From the NCBI RefSeq assembly GCF_037327425.1, contig NZ_CP147846.1:3720001-3784000 (forward strand): 64,000 bases of DNA, given 5' to 3'. Source of the stretch: Rhodococcus sovatensis. Lineage in GTDB: Bacteria; Actinomycetota; Actinomycetes; Mycobacteriales; Mycobacteriaceae. The position numbers and the translations under genes were made by a program. The notes below the pieces were generated by a model. It made no database searches. It was not told where the DNA came from and worked only from the letters and a program-made list of their open reading frames with translations. Below, one piece after another: positions 15,718-23,946 of this stretch (within the stretch, counting starts at the first letter, position 1; each line of letters begins with the position of its first letter).

Positions 15718-15954
15718 TCAGCCTGCGTCGAAGTACGAGGTCTCGAGGTAATCGTGCACAGCCTTGGCGTGCACACGGAACGATCGACCCACTCGTACAG
15801 CAGGCAGCTCTCCGCTGTGCACCAGTCGGTACACAGTCATCTTGGACACCCTCATCAGCGTTGCCACTTCGGCCACTGTGAGGAATTGCGTTCCAGCCAG
15901 AGCTGGTTGGCCATCCAGGGACGCACCCTTGGACGGCTTGTTTACAGGCGCCAT
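15718..15954 (-). CDS. Excisionase/BldC-type helix-turn-helix protein
   Basis: The 78-residue protein has a disordered 20-residue start and a single MerR-like winged helix: FLTVAEVATLMRVSKMTVYRLVHSGELPAVRVGRSFRVHAKAV, about residues 24-66. This is the excisionase-family fold used by BldC and by the small DNA-binding protein Rv0500A next to proC in M. tuberculosis. Nothing here suggests a phage: no integrase or attachment site is near. It is more likely a chromosomal regulator. Confidence 0.9.
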   Translation of the reverse strand: MAPVNKPSKGASLDGQPALAGTQFLTVAEVATLMRVSKMTVYRLVHSGELPAVRVGRSFRVHAKAVHDYLETSYFDAG

Positions 15955-16081
15955 CTATTCACATACCTCCGGCACGTCTCGCGCGGCAGGCTTCCCCTCC
16001 TGCCGAACAGACACGCACGTGCTACCACTGAGCTTAACGTGACCAATGGGGTTACTGCGACGGGTGTAGGGAATCAGTTTT

Positions 16082-16897
16082 CTATTCCGCTGTGACGCCC
16101 ATCTCAGCTGCACGAGCTTTTGCGGCGTCCAACGCATCGAAAAATGCTGCTCGGAGGCCGTTTTCTTCCAGTTTTCGCACGGCAGCTGCCGTTGTTCCGC
16201 CGGGAGAAGTAACTGCGTAACGAAGCTCCGCCGGCGTCTCATCGGACCGATCCAGCATCGCTCCGGACCCGACCATCGTCTGAACGACGAGCGCGGAGGC
16301 GACTTCGCGGGTCAATCCGAGGCCGACACCGGCGTCGATCATCGCCTCGACGACGAGGAAAAAGTAGGCGGGACCGGACCCGGATACCGCCGTCACGGCA
16401 TCGAGTTGGTTCTCTTTCACGGTGACGACCTTGCCGACCGTGGACAGAATCGTCCGCACGAGTTCGAGATGTTCGGTCTTGGCGTACTTTCCCGGTGCAA
16501 GAACGCTGACGCCCTCGCCCACGAGCATCGGTGTGTTGGGCATGACGCGCACGACGGGGAACCCCGCAGGCAGCTTCGATTCGAACTTCGAAGTCGGCAC
16601 ACCTGCGGCGAGCGAGACGATGAGCTGTTCACGTTCGCCGTCGAGGTCGGTCTTGGCGACCTCGGTGAGTGCGCCGTCCACGTCTCCTGGCTTGACGGCC
16701 AACACGATGACATCGGCGTTCTCGGACGCCTCGGCGATCGTCGTCGTCAGCACCCCGAAGGTCGAGGCCAGCTCGGCAGCGCGGGACTCGAACTTCTCGG
16801 CCACCACCAGGTCGCGAACTGCATATCCAGCTTCCAGCAGTCCGGCGATCAACGCCTCGCCGATGCGCCCGCCTCCAATTACAGCAATTCTCGTCAT
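16082..16897 (-). CDS. proC: Pyrroline-5-carboxylate reductase
   Basis: The enzyme reduces pyrroline-5-carboxylate to proline with NAD(P)H. Its 271 residues have the usual length and landmarks: the GGGRIGEALI Rossmann loop at 8-17, VVRVMPNTPMLVGEG in the middle, and the family signature TAVSGSGPAYFF followed by DAGVGLGL and TSPGGTTAAA in the C-terminal helical half. The position beside the excisionase-type gene agrees with Rv0500/Rv0500A order. Confidence 0.96.
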   Translation of the reverse strand: MTRIAVIGGGRIGEALIAGLLEAGYAVRDLVVAEKFESRAAELASTFGVLTTTIAEASENADVIVLAVKPGDVDGALTEVAKTDLDGEREQLIVSLAAGVPTSKFESKLPAGFPVVRVMPNTPMLVGEGVSVLAPGKYAKTEHLELVRTILSTVGKVVTVKENQLDAVTAVSGSGPAYFFLVVEAMIDAGVGLGLTREVASALVVQTMVGSGAMLDRSDETPAELRYAVTSPGGTTAAAVRKLEENGLRAAFFDALDAAKARAAEMGVTAE

Positions 16898-16929
16898 GCG
16901 GGAAGCCTAGATCGGCGGCTGGTCGAGCC

Positions 16930-17760
16930 TCAGCGCGGCACCATCGCCAGCTGCCTGCTCTGCACCACGACGGCGCCGGTCGAATCGAGCACCAGGTGGT
17001 CCTCCTCGAACCATGTGCCTCCGATAACGGTGCTGCTGGCCGCGACCCGGAGCCAGCCAGGAGCAGGCTGTCGGCGCAGGTACGTGGTGAGCTGCACAGT
17101 CGGCGCCCATCCGAACATGCCCCGGTTCATCGTCACGGGCGCGCAGATATCCCCGGTCATGAGCGCGAACAATGCATATGTGTCCGCGTCCGCCTCGTCA
17201 CCCTCGTGCGGCCGAACCCACATCCGAACCTCCGGCTCTCCCTGCTTGCCGGTCAGAAAATGTGCCGACGTCGGGTCGATTCTCATCTCACATCCGCGCG
17301 CGACGTGCACGATGGAAGCCATCGGATGGTCGCCGCCGATTGCCTCGGTCTCCGCGGGCGGTTCTACCGGCATCGACGACAGAGATGACTGCACCTCGTG
17401 GCGGGGGGCGTCGACGTCCGGCCGACCCAATGTCACCATCGCACGGGCCGCTACCCGGTCACCCTGAGTCATCTCGACGTCGACGTGCGAGACCTGCTTG
17501 CCGCGCTTGCGGACGATCGCGGTCAGTGCAACCTCGCCCGGATCGGGTGCATTGAGGTAGCTGACGCTCACCGCCAGTGGTTGGACATCGTCGCCTCGTA
17601 GCTGCGATTTTGCTGCGGCGGCGCACGCGGCAAGCATCGTCCCTCCGTGGACCTTGGGTCCGATGGTCCACGTCGAGTCGATCACCGCGGAGTAGGAGCC
17701 GTCGGTCTCCGTCCTGTCGAAAGTCGTCAGTGTCGTAGCCGACTTGAATGGACTGCTCAT
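16930..17760 (-). CDS. Thioesterase/acyl-CoA hotdog family protein (Rv0499-like)
   Basis: The 276 residues look like a TesB-type double hotdog: an N-terminal half with WTIGPKVHGGTMLAACAAA (the helix-start His-Gly-Gly motif of hotdog enzymes) and a C-terminal half with WVRPHE and the paired TVQLTTYLRR strand. Such proteins hydrolyse or bind acyl-CoA. It overlaps the MerR gene stop by ATGA, so the regulator and this enzyme are made together. It sits in the place of Rv0499. The substrate is unknown. Confidence 0.8.
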   Translation of the reverse strand: MSSPFKSATTLTTFDRTETDGSYSAVIDSTWTIGPKVHGGTMLAACAAAAKSQLRGDDVQPLAVSVSYLNAPDPGEVALTAIVRKRGKQVSHVDVEMTQGDRVAARAMVTLGRPDVDAPRHEVQSSLSSMPVEPPAETEAIGGDHPMASIVHVARGCEMRIDPTSAHFLTGKQGEPEVRMWVRPHEGDEADADTYALFALMTGDICAPVTMNRGMFGWAPTVQLTTYLRRQPAPGWLRVAASSTVIGGTWFEEDHLVLDSTGAVVVQSRQLAMVPR

Positions 17761-18389
17761 CGATCTTGCCTTTCGGAGACGTTCTTCGGTTCAGGGGTGG
17801 TGGACGCGATGTCCTGGTGAGCAAGCCGTCTGAGGGCCGTCATGATCGGTTCGTAGATCGCGGTGCCGAGCACGGCGTACTCGACGGCTGCGTCCGTGGT
17901 TTCCGGCATCAATGCGAGGTCGTATTCGGCGATCCGGCGGATCGCGCGTCCATAGACCTCCAACCGTTCGTCGGTCATGGGTATGCCTACGTCCTCGGCC
18001 GACTGGAGTGCCCGTTCGAGCTGCGCGACTGCCGCGAACCTCGGGTCGTACACCTGCCCCAACTTCCCCATCGCAGCTCGCGCCCGTGGGTATTCGGACG
18101 CGTCGCCACCGTCCAGGTAGGGCGGAAGCTCGGAAATGGCGCGTCCCAACGTCTCGACGAGTGAGCTGTCCGGGTGTTCGATCAGCTGCAGAACGGTCCG
18201 AATCCTGCCTATAGGTAGACCCACCCCGGTGAGCGCCTTGATCAGCACGAGTCGTTCGACGTGCTGATCGCCGTACTTCGATTGCGTGGCGCTCGTTGCC
18301 TCGCCCGGCATGAGCAGACCTTCACGCAGGTAGTACTTGATGGTCGCGAGCGGGAGTCCCGACGCATCGACCAGCTCGGACACGCGCAC
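17757..18389 (-). CDS. MerR-family transcriptional regulator
   Basis: The 210-residue protein begins, from the GTG at 18389, with RVSELVDASGLPLATIKYYLREGLL, the MerR DNA-binding helix-turn-helix. GGGAGG stands five bases before this GTG. A further upstream GTG at 18422 would place the start inside the palindrome that is its likely operator, so I prefer 18389. The rest is a helical effector part without metal-binding cysteines, so a drug or lipid-like ligand is more likely than a metal. It is coupled to the thioesterase and diverges from a membrane gene. Confidence 0.88.
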   Translation of the reverse strand: MRVSELVDASGLPLATIKYYLREGLLMPGEATSATQSKYGDQHVERLVLIKALTGVGLPIGRIRTVLQLIEHPDSSLVETLGRAISELPPYLDGGDASEYPRARAAMGKLGQVYDPRFAAVAQLERALQSAEDVGIPMTDERLEVYGRAIRRIAEYDLALMPETTDAAVEYAVLGTAIYEPIMTALRRLAHQDIASTTPEPKNVSERQDR

Positions 18390-18410
18390 TCCAGCCTCCC
18401 TTGACATATC

Positions 18411-18449
18411 GGATACTTTCACTATCCACTATAGATAGTGAAAGTATCC
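18411..18449. promoter_or_regulatory. Long perfect palindrome, likely MerR operator
   Basis: Two perfect 16-base arms (GGATACTTTCACTATC and its complement) flank the 7-base spacer CACTATA. The site lies between the divergent starts of the MerR regulator (18389) and a membrane protein (18475). MerR proteins bind long palindromes spanning promoters, so this is very likely the operator for both directions. The 39-base span and the perfect match are notable. Confidence 0.85.
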
Positions 18450-18474
18450 AGACGACTTTAACAGGGAGCCCAAC

Positions 18475-18890
18475 ATGAGCGCACTGCTGACCATCGCTCT
18501 CGGCATCACTCTGATCACCGTCGTTGGAATCGCATACGGCGGAACGTTCCTGCTCAGGGTGACAAGCGGCGCGCAGGGAGCCAATGCTCTGCAGAAGACC
18601 TTCTTCCGCGCCGGGCACGCGCACGCGGGCGTCCTGGTGACGCTAGGACTGGTCGTCGCCCTCGTGACGAACGCGGCGGGCGTCTCGGACGTCTGGTCCG
18701 CGGTGGGCTCGATCGCCGTACTCTCAGCAGCGATTTTCATCCCCGCAGGTTCTTTCTGTCGGTACTCGGAACCGATCCGCAGAAGCCCGGTCGTGCGATG
18801 GCAGCGGTGTGGGTGGGTGCCGCAGCGCTGACGGCCGGACTCCTCGTCAGCGGTATTGCCGTCGTCGTCGCCGGCGTCGGGGCGCTGTGA
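18475..18890 (+). pseudogene. Four-helix membrane protein gene with a -1 frameshift (pseudogene or sequencing error)
   Basis: The first frame gives about 91 residues with three hydrophobic segments and then turns polar. From base 18750, one frame earlier, the sequence continues as FFLSVLGTDPQKPGRAMAA and a fourth hydrophobic segment (VWVGAAALTAGLLVSGIAVVVAGVGAL) to a stop at 18890. Joining the frames yields a smooth protein of about 138 residues. One base appears to be missing near 18748-18752. AGGGAG precedes the ATG at a good distance. The gene is divergent from the MerR regulator and shares its operator, so it is probably the regulator's target. I do not recognise the family. Confidence 0.65.
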
Positions 18891-18902
18891 CACCCCGCGC
18901 GT

Positions 18903-19742
18903 TCACTGCAGGTAGCGACGCGCGAACGACAGAGCCTGACCGAGCATCGACGACCGCTCCGCCAGCGTCCGCGCATTCTGCGTGTTGATCTCGATCACGG
19001 CCTGACCGGTGAACCCGCGTCGCCGCAGCTCGGTGCAGACTTCGGCACAGGGCTGATCACCGTGCCCCGGAATCAGGTGCTCGTCGACCGACGCGCCTCG
19101 TCCGTCGGCGAGGTGCAGATGCGCGAGACCGTCACCCATTCTGTTCATCATCTCGACAGCATCGGTGCCTGCCGTGGCCGTGTGCGACAGATCCAGCGTG
19201 TAGTGAGCGTGTCCCGAGTCGGTCGGATCGTAGGACGGCGCGAATGCCGACAGCGCCGCACCCGGGCCGCCACGCTTGCGGAGGCGGGCTGCAGAGCCTT
19301 CCTTCCGGCCGAAGAATCGGTCTGCCCGCATCGGAAACATGTTCTCGACAGCGACGATGACGTCGGATCCCATCTCGAGATCCGCAACCTGCTCACCGAA
19401 TCCGTCGGCGTACTTCTTCTGCCACCGGAACGGCGGGTGCACGACGACTGTCGACGCGCCGAGCTTCTCCGCGGCCTGCACCGAACGCTCCAGCTTCGCC
19501 GCCGGATCGGCACCCCACACCCGTTGCGAGATGAGCAGGCACGGCGCATGAATCGCCTGCACCGGGACGCCGTATCTCCGTACGAGGGCTCCGACCGCTT
19601 CGACGTCCTGGCTGACCGACTCGGCCCACACCATCAACTCGACTCCGTCGTAACCCAGTTCGGCGGCATACCGAAACGCCGCCTCGGTGTTCTGTGGGTA
19701 CACCGAGGCAGTGGACAGCCCAACAGCGACACGACCGCCCAT
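18903..19742 (-). CDS. Sugar phosphate isomerase/epimerase family protein (Rv0498-like)
   Basis: The 279-residue product is an AP-endonuclease-2/xylose-isomerase-like TIM barrel. Visible landmarks are the strand GYDGVELMVW, the metal-site stretches VVVHPPF and VAVENMF, and the late LDLSHTATAG and HLHLADGRG motifs that carry acidic and His ligands in this fold. The precise reaction cannot be told. It is followed closely by the repeat-rich membrane protein gene, in the same order as Rv0498-Rv0497. Confidence 0.85.
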   Translation of the reverse strand: MGGRVAVGLSTASVYPQNTEAAFRYAAELGYDGVELMVWAESVSQDVEAVGALVRRYGVPVQAIHAPCLLISQRVWGADPAAKLERSVQAAEKLGASTVVVHPPFRWQKKYADGFGEQVADLEMGSDVIVAVENMFPMRADRFFGRKEGSAARLRKRGGPGAALSAFAPSYDPTDSGHAHYTLDLSHTATAGTDAVEMMNRMGDGLAHLHLADGRGASVDEHLIPGHGDQPCAEVCTELRRRGFTGQAVIEINTQNARTLAERSSMLGQALSFARRYLQ

Positions 19743-19755
19743 TTCCGATGCCCGA

Positions 19756-20928
19756 TCAGCCGGTACTCAGTTGGAACGCAAGCGGACCGAGCGTGACGAA
19801 CACTCCGACGGCAATCGCGATCACCATGCTGATCATGTCGTCGGTTCGACGCAGGATCCGCACCACCGCAACCAGACCGACGATCACGAGCACTGCAAGA
19901 ATCAGAGCCACCCAGGGCAGCATGTCCCACAGTCGTTCGAAGCCCTTGAACAGCAGCGCACCGACGATGACGGCGACGACACCCTGGCCGACGAGTGCGA
20001 GCCATTGCTTGGCCGCATCCTTCTTGCCTGGAACACGTTCCGGGGCGGCAGGCGTCGCCGACGGCTCGACCTCCGCTGCACCAGCAGAGTCGTCCTCGGT
20101 GCCGGGTGCATCCTCGTTCTTGTCGATGTTCTTGTCGATCGTTGCTGTCGACTGTGCTGTTGTCGGCTTCTCTGTGGCCGGCTTCTCTGTGGCCGACTCT
20201 TTTTCGGCTGACTTGTCCGGAGCCGTGGTCTGTGCTTCGAGCGCAGCGACCTTCTTGGTCAGGTCAGGCGTCCGAGCCGTCGCGTCCGCGTCAGGTGTCG
20301 GCGTGACGTCGGTGACCGGTTCGGCGTCCGTGACGGCCGGTTGGGTTCGGCTCCGAGCCACGAACCCAGCGGAACGTTGCGGGCGATCGGTGGCCCGCGC
20401 GTCGGTCTCGTCAGCGGTTGCCCGACGACCGGTCACCGGCGTGGGCCGCTGGCTCGGCGTGGGTCGCTGGCTCGGCGTCGGGCGCTGAGACGCTGTCGCA
20501 CCGTAAGGGCGACGCTCGCTCTCGTCATGGGCTCGGTTGAGCAGATCACCGGCAGCTGTCGTCGAGCCGGACAGCAACTCCGGTTCCGGTGTGGTCTTGT
20601 CCCGCGGCTGCCGTGTCGGAGTCTTTTGCTGAGGCAGAGGTTTCTGGGCCGGGGTGTCCTGCGGCGGAGTGTCCTGAGGCGGAGTGTCCTTGGCCGGGGT
20701 GTCCTGGGCCGCAGGTTCGGTTGCGATCACCGGAGCCTGCGCGGACGCGGGCTCGGACCGAACCACCGGGATCTCACCGGTCAACTCGGCTACCGAGATG
20801 CCACCCTTCACGCCGCGACGGCGACGTCCACCCGAACTGACGCCCGTCGACTTCTGACCGTTGCGCGCCAGAAGCTCGGCAACGGAAATCTGACCGGTGT
20901 CTTCCGGGTCAGCGTTGTTGTCACTCAT
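19756..20928 (-). CDS. Repeat-rich membrane protein with long disordered N-terminus (Rv0497-like)
   Basis: The product is 390 residues from an ATG that overlaps the ppx stop as ATGA. The N-terminal 300 residues are low-complexity: two ISVAELL-type motifs near residues 15 and 44, then Pro/Gln/Thr repeats (three tandem SQRPTP units and a PPQDT series), then a Glu/Lys/Thr region. The C-terminal 90 residues have three or four hydrophobic helices. A cytoplasmic disordered tail on a small membrane anchor fits the Rv0497 family; the function is unknown, perhaps a cell-envelope scaffold. Confidence 0.8.
   Translation of the reverse strand: MSDNNADPEDTGQISVAELLARNGQKSTGVSSGGRRRRGVKGGISVAELTGEIPVVRSEPASAQAPVIATEPAAQDTPAKDTPPQDTPPQDTPAQKPLPQQKTPTRQPRDKTTPEPELLSGSTTAAGDLLNRAHDESERRPYGATASQRPTPSQRPTPSQRPTPVTGRRATADETDARATDRPQRSAGFVARSRTQPAVTDAEPVTDVTPTPDADATARTPDLTKKVAALEAQTTAPDKSAEKESATEKPATEKPTTAQSTATIDKNIDKNEDAPGTEDDSAGAAEVEPSATPAAPERVPGKKDAAKQWLALVGQGVVAVIVGALLFKGFERLWDMLPWVALILAVLVIVGLVAVVRILRRTDDMISMVIAIAVGVFVTLGPLAFQLSTG
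20439..20492. repeat. Three 18-base tandem units in a coding region
   Basis: Three near-identical units of the type GGCGTGGGTCGCTGGCTC lie in tandem and encode Ser-Gln-Arg-Pro-Thr-Pro three times in the membrane protein gene. A second series of 15-base units (GGAGTGTCCTGNGGC type) lies at about 20655-20715. Both keep frame, so copy number can change without breaking the protein. Confidence 0.75.
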
Positions 20929-21878
20929 GTCGATCGCACCACCAGATCGCCGTCCATTTCGGTGTCCAGCTTCCGCAAAATCAACCCTTCCCTCAGCGCC
21001 CACGGGCAAATTTCGATCGTATCGATCGACAGTGCTCGCATACTCGCTTCCGCTACCAATGCCCCCGCCACCAATTGCGGTGACCGATCGGCACTGACAC
21101 CTTCCAATTCTGCACGGTCCGACGCCGTCATCCGCGAAATGAAGGCTATGAGTTGCCTGAGACCGTCCGCGGTGAGCGTCCGAGTCACCCTCGGACCGGC
21201 TGCCGAAGGTGCCGCGCCGGTCAACCGTGCCAGCGACCGAAACGTCTTCGATGTACCGACCGTCCGATCCGGTTCCCCGGCCGCGAGAAGCTCTTTTGCC
21301 GGTGTCGCAAGCTCGGCGTCGAGCCAGTCTCGCAGAACCGCGACGCGCCGCTTGCCTGGCGGGTCTTCGTCGAGCCAGTCCCTGGTCGGGCGGCCTGCGC
21401 CGAGTGAGAGCGAAAACGCTTGGTCGGGGTCCTCGTCGGTTCCCGACGTCAATTCGAGGGAGCCGCCACCGATGTCGAGGTTCACGATGCGACCGGCACT
21501 CCAGCCGTACCAGCGGCGCACCGCGAGGAACGTAAGTCGCGCTTCGTCGACCCCGGACAGCGTCTGTAGAGCCACGCCGGTTTCCTGCTGGACTCGCGCA
21601 AGAACTGCATCACTGTTGTGTGCATCACGTACCGCCGAAGTCGCGAAAGCCATGAGTTCCTCGCAACCCGACTTCTTGGCGATCGCGGCGAAGTCTCCGA
21701 CCTCGCCCACCAGGCGATCTGCACCTTCGCGCGTGATGTTTCCGTCGGCATCGGTGTTCTCCGACAACCGCAGAGTCGCCTTCGACGAACTCATCGGCGT
21801 CGGGTGCCCACCGCGATGCGCATCCACCACCAGAAGATGTACGGTGTTGCTTCCGACGTCGAGCACCCCTAATCGCAC
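20925..21878 (-). CDS. ppx: Exopolyphosphatase (Ppx/GppA family)
   Basis: The 317-residue enzyme cuts terminal phosphate from polyphosphate or (p)ppGpp-type molecules. The actin-like ATPase fold is marked by GVLDVGSNTVHLLVVD at 4-19, the DIGGGSLEL loop near 140-148, and the NLD and SLGAGRP segments. The length suits the short Ppx1 type of mycobacteria (Rv0496), which lacks the C-terminal HD domain of long Ppx enzymes. It is coupled to the repeat-rich membrane protein and diverges from the Rv0495c-like gene with only 33 bases between starts. Confidence 0.92.
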   Translation of the reverse strand: MRLGVLDVGSNTVHLLVVDAHRGGHPTPMSSSKATLRLSENTDADGNITREGADRLVGEVGDFAAIAKKSGCEELMAFATSAVRDAHNSDAVLARVQQETGVALQTLSGVDEARLTFLAVRRWYGWSAGRIVNLDIGGGSLELTSGTDEDPDQAFSLSLGAGRPTRDWLDEDPPGKRRVAVLRDWLDAELATPAKELLAAGEPDRTVGTSKTFRSLARLTGAAPSAAGPRVTRTLTADGLRQLIAFISRMTASDRAELEGVSADRSPQLVAGALVAEASMRALSIDTIEICPWALREGLILRKLDTEMDGDLVVRST

Positions 21879-21911
21879 ATCCCCACGGTACTGGGTCTAC
21901 CGTCGTCTCTT

Positions 21912-22712
21912 GTGACAGCAGGTAGTAAGCAGCCGGTTTTCGCTGCAGAAGTCGACCTGGACTTTCCTCGCGAATGGGTGGAATTTCCAGATCCGGACAA
22001 CTCCGAACACATCATCGCGGCAGACCTCACATGGCTGTTGTCGAATTGGACGTGTGTGTTCGGCACCCCCGCATGTCAGGGAACCGTCGCGGGTCGTCCC
22101 GATGACGGCTGCTGCTCGCACGGCGCGTTCCTCTCCGACGACGACGACAAGAAGAAGCTCGACGCGTCGGTGAAGTTACTCGCTGCCGAGGACTGGCAGC
22201 TGATGGACAAGGGCCTCGGAAAGAAGGGGTACGTCGAGTACGACGATCTCGACGACGAACAGTCACTGCGCACGCGCCGGTACAAGGGCGCATGCATATT
22301 CCAGAACCGCCCCGGGTTCGCCGGCGGAATCGGGTGCGCACTGCATTCGATGGCGTTGCGCAAAGGCATCGAACCGCTCGAGGTGAAGCCGGACGTGTGT
22401 TGGCAGCTACCGATCCGCCGCACCCAGGATTGGATCACGCGCCCGGACGGTACCGAGGTGCTCAAGACCACCATCGGTGAGTACGACCGCCGCGGCTGGG
22501 GCGAGGGTGGTCACGATCTGTCCTGGTACTGCTCCGGCTCCCCCGACGCACACGTCGGCAGCAAGCAGGTGTTCGAGTCCTACCGGCCCGAGTTGATCGA
22601 GTTGCTCGGCAAGCCCGCATACGAGGAGCTGGCGTCCCTGTGCACACGCCGCCGCGGCCTCGGACTCATCGCGGTCCACCCCGCGACGCGTGAGGCGCAG
22701 CGCACCAAATAA
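21912..22712 (+). CDS. Conserved actinobacterial protein, cysteine-rich (Rv0495c-like)
   Basis: The 266-residue protein closely resembles Rv0495c as I recall it, including the opening EVDLDFPREWVEFPDPDNSEHIIAADLTWLL-type region. It contains eight or so cysteines, including TPACQG, DGCCSHG, GACIF, GCALH and VCWQLP, which suggest a metal or iron-sulfur site. No catalytic motif is recognisable. A DUF3109-type assignment is possible but unverified. The start is a GTG 33 bases from the divergent ppx gene; a REP-like repeat follows within ten bases of the stop. Confidence 0.8.
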   Translation: MTAGSKQPVFAAEVDLDFPREWVEFPDPDNSEHIIAADLTWLLSNWTCVFGTPACQGTVAGRPDDGCCSHGAFLSDDDDKKKLDASVKLLAAEDWQLMDKGLGKKGYVEYDDLDDEQSLRTRRYKGACIFQNRPGFAGGIGCALHSMALRKGIEPLEVKPDVCWQLPIRRTQDWITRPDGTEVLKTTIGEYDRRGWGEGGHDLSWYCSGSPDAHVGSKQVFESYRPELIELLGKPAYEELASLCTRRRGLGLIAVHPATREAQRTK

Positions 22713-22716
22713 CGCC

Positions 22717-22816
22717 GGGCGGCTCCGCGGGCGCTGGTCCACTGGCGGCTCCGCCGCCAGTGGCACGGTTAAGTATGTTGGGGCGCACTCAATCGCGCCA
22801 CTGGTGCGGAGCGCCC
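22717..22816. repeat. REP-like long palindrome, copy A
   Basis: This copy starts right after the stop at 22712 with a partial GGCGGCTCCGC unit and then the full element from about 22744. The arms read GGCGGCTCCGCCGCCAGTGG on the left and CCACTGGTGCGGAGCGCC on the right, around an AAGTATGTTGGGGCGCACT core. The match to copies B and C in sequence and position (just after a plus-strand stop) shows a dispersed repeat family. It may also end transcription of the upstream gene. Confidence 0.8.
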
Positions 22817-22918
22817 ACCCCCTGATCCTTTTCGGGTGAAATCACCTCGATCAGTCCTTTCGGCCGCATGCCGGTACGACACTGCGAACACCGACACACG
22901 GCGACGAAGGGGCATTTC

Positions 22919-23236
22919 ATGATCAAGAAACTGGTTGCGACGACGGCAATCGCGCTCGGCTTGGCGGCCGGCCTAGCACCGACCGCGTCTGCCGATCCAT
23001 GGACCTGGTACGACGCGACGGGTGAGTTCGTGGACGTGTTCGCACCCGGCGGTATCAGCACCGGAAGTGCCTACACGCCGGGCACGAAGTCGATCGTCGT
23101 CAGTCCGTACGGAACGTCCAGGTTGATCGAATGCCGCGGGGACGGCCACTACGTCCAGAAGGAATGCCGTCAGGAAGGTCGCTGGCTGGTCCGGGCTGCC
23201 CAGTACCCACTACGCGACACCTGGTTCCTGACCTGA
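22919..23236 (+). CDS. Small secreted protein, unknown
   Basis: The 105-residue product has a classical signal peptide: two lysines, a hydrophobic core ATTAIALGLAAGLAP, and a likely cut after Ala-Ser-Ala near residue 26. The mature part of about 80 residues is Trp/Tyr-rich near its start (DPWTWYDATGEF) and holds two cysteines that could make one disulfide bond. GAAGGGG precedes the ATG. I do not recognise the family. It ends 7 bases before the convergent regX3 stop. Confidence 0.7.
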   Translation: MIKKLVATTAIALGLAAGLAPTASADPWTWYDATGEFVDVFAPGGISTGSAYTPGTKSIVVSPYGTSRLIECRGDGHYVQKECRQEGRWLVRAAQYPLRDTWFLT

Positions 23237-23243
23237 CCCTCGC

Positions 23244-23933
23244 TCATCCTTCGAGCTTGTATCCCAATCCGCGAACGGTGACGAGGTGCTCGGGCTTGGC
23301 CGGGTCGGTCTCGATCTTCGACCGAAGCCGCTTCACGTGTACGTCGAGGGTCTTGGTGTCGCCCACGTAGTCGGCGCCCCATACCCGGTCGATCAACTGG
23401 CCACGCGTGAGCACCCGTCCCGAATTCCGCAGCAGGTACTCGAGCAGATCGAATTCCTTGAGCGGCAATGTGATCTGCTCGGAGTTCACCATCACCACAT
23501 GGCGTTCGACGTCCATGCGGACCGGACCTGCCTCCAAGACACCGGTGTCCGCCGTGCCGTCGAGTTCCGCGTCGCTGCCGCGGCGTAGCACTGCACGGAT
23601 GCGGGCGATCAGTTCGCGCGCCGAATACGGCTTGGTCACGTAGTCGTCCGCACCGAGTTCGAGTCCGACGACCTTGTCGATCTCACTGTCCCGTGCGGTG
23701 ACCATGATGACGGGAACACCGGAACGCGCGCGCAACTGCTTGCACACGTCCGTGCCGCTCATGCCGGGAAGCATGAGGTCCAGGAGCACGATATCTGCTC
23801 CGGCCCTGTCGAATTCGGCGAGCGCCGACGGTCCGTCGCCGACGACGGTGGCTTCGAATCCTTCTTTGCGCAGGAGAAAGGCCAGCGGATCGGCCAACGA
23901 TTCTTCGTCTTCGACGATCAGTACGTTGGTCAC
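23244..23933 (-). CDS. regX3: Response regulator RegX3 (OmpR/PhoB family)
   Basis: The 229-residue protein has a receiver domain with Glu8-Asp9, the phosphoacceptor Asp52 in LLDLMLPG and Lys near 101 in TKPYSARE, followed by an OmpR-type winged helix (LPLKEFDLLEYLLRNSGRVLTRGQL). It acts downstream of SenX3 in phosphate-limitation control in mycobacteria. The start is a GTG 13 bases after senX3. Length agrees with the mycobacterial protein. Confidence 0.95.
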   Translation of the reverse strand: MTNVLIVEDEESLADPLAFLLRKEGFEATVVGDGPSALAEFDRAGADIVLLDLMLPGMSGTDVCKQLRARSGVPVIMVTARDSEIDKVVGLELGADDYVTKPYSARELIARIRAVLRRGSDAELDGTADTGVLEAGPVRMDVERHVVMVNSEQITLPLKEFDLLEYLLRNSGRVLTRGQLIDRVWGADYVGDTKTLDVHVKRLRSKIETDPAKPEHLVTVRGLGYKLEG

Positions 23934-23946
23934 TGTAAGTTCCCGG

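Noticed and set aside
15718..15954. Excisionase-like gene as evidence for a prophage
   Set aside because: No integrase, attachment repeat or phage gene is near, and an equivalent gene sits beside proC in mycobacteria. It is a chromosomal HTH protein.
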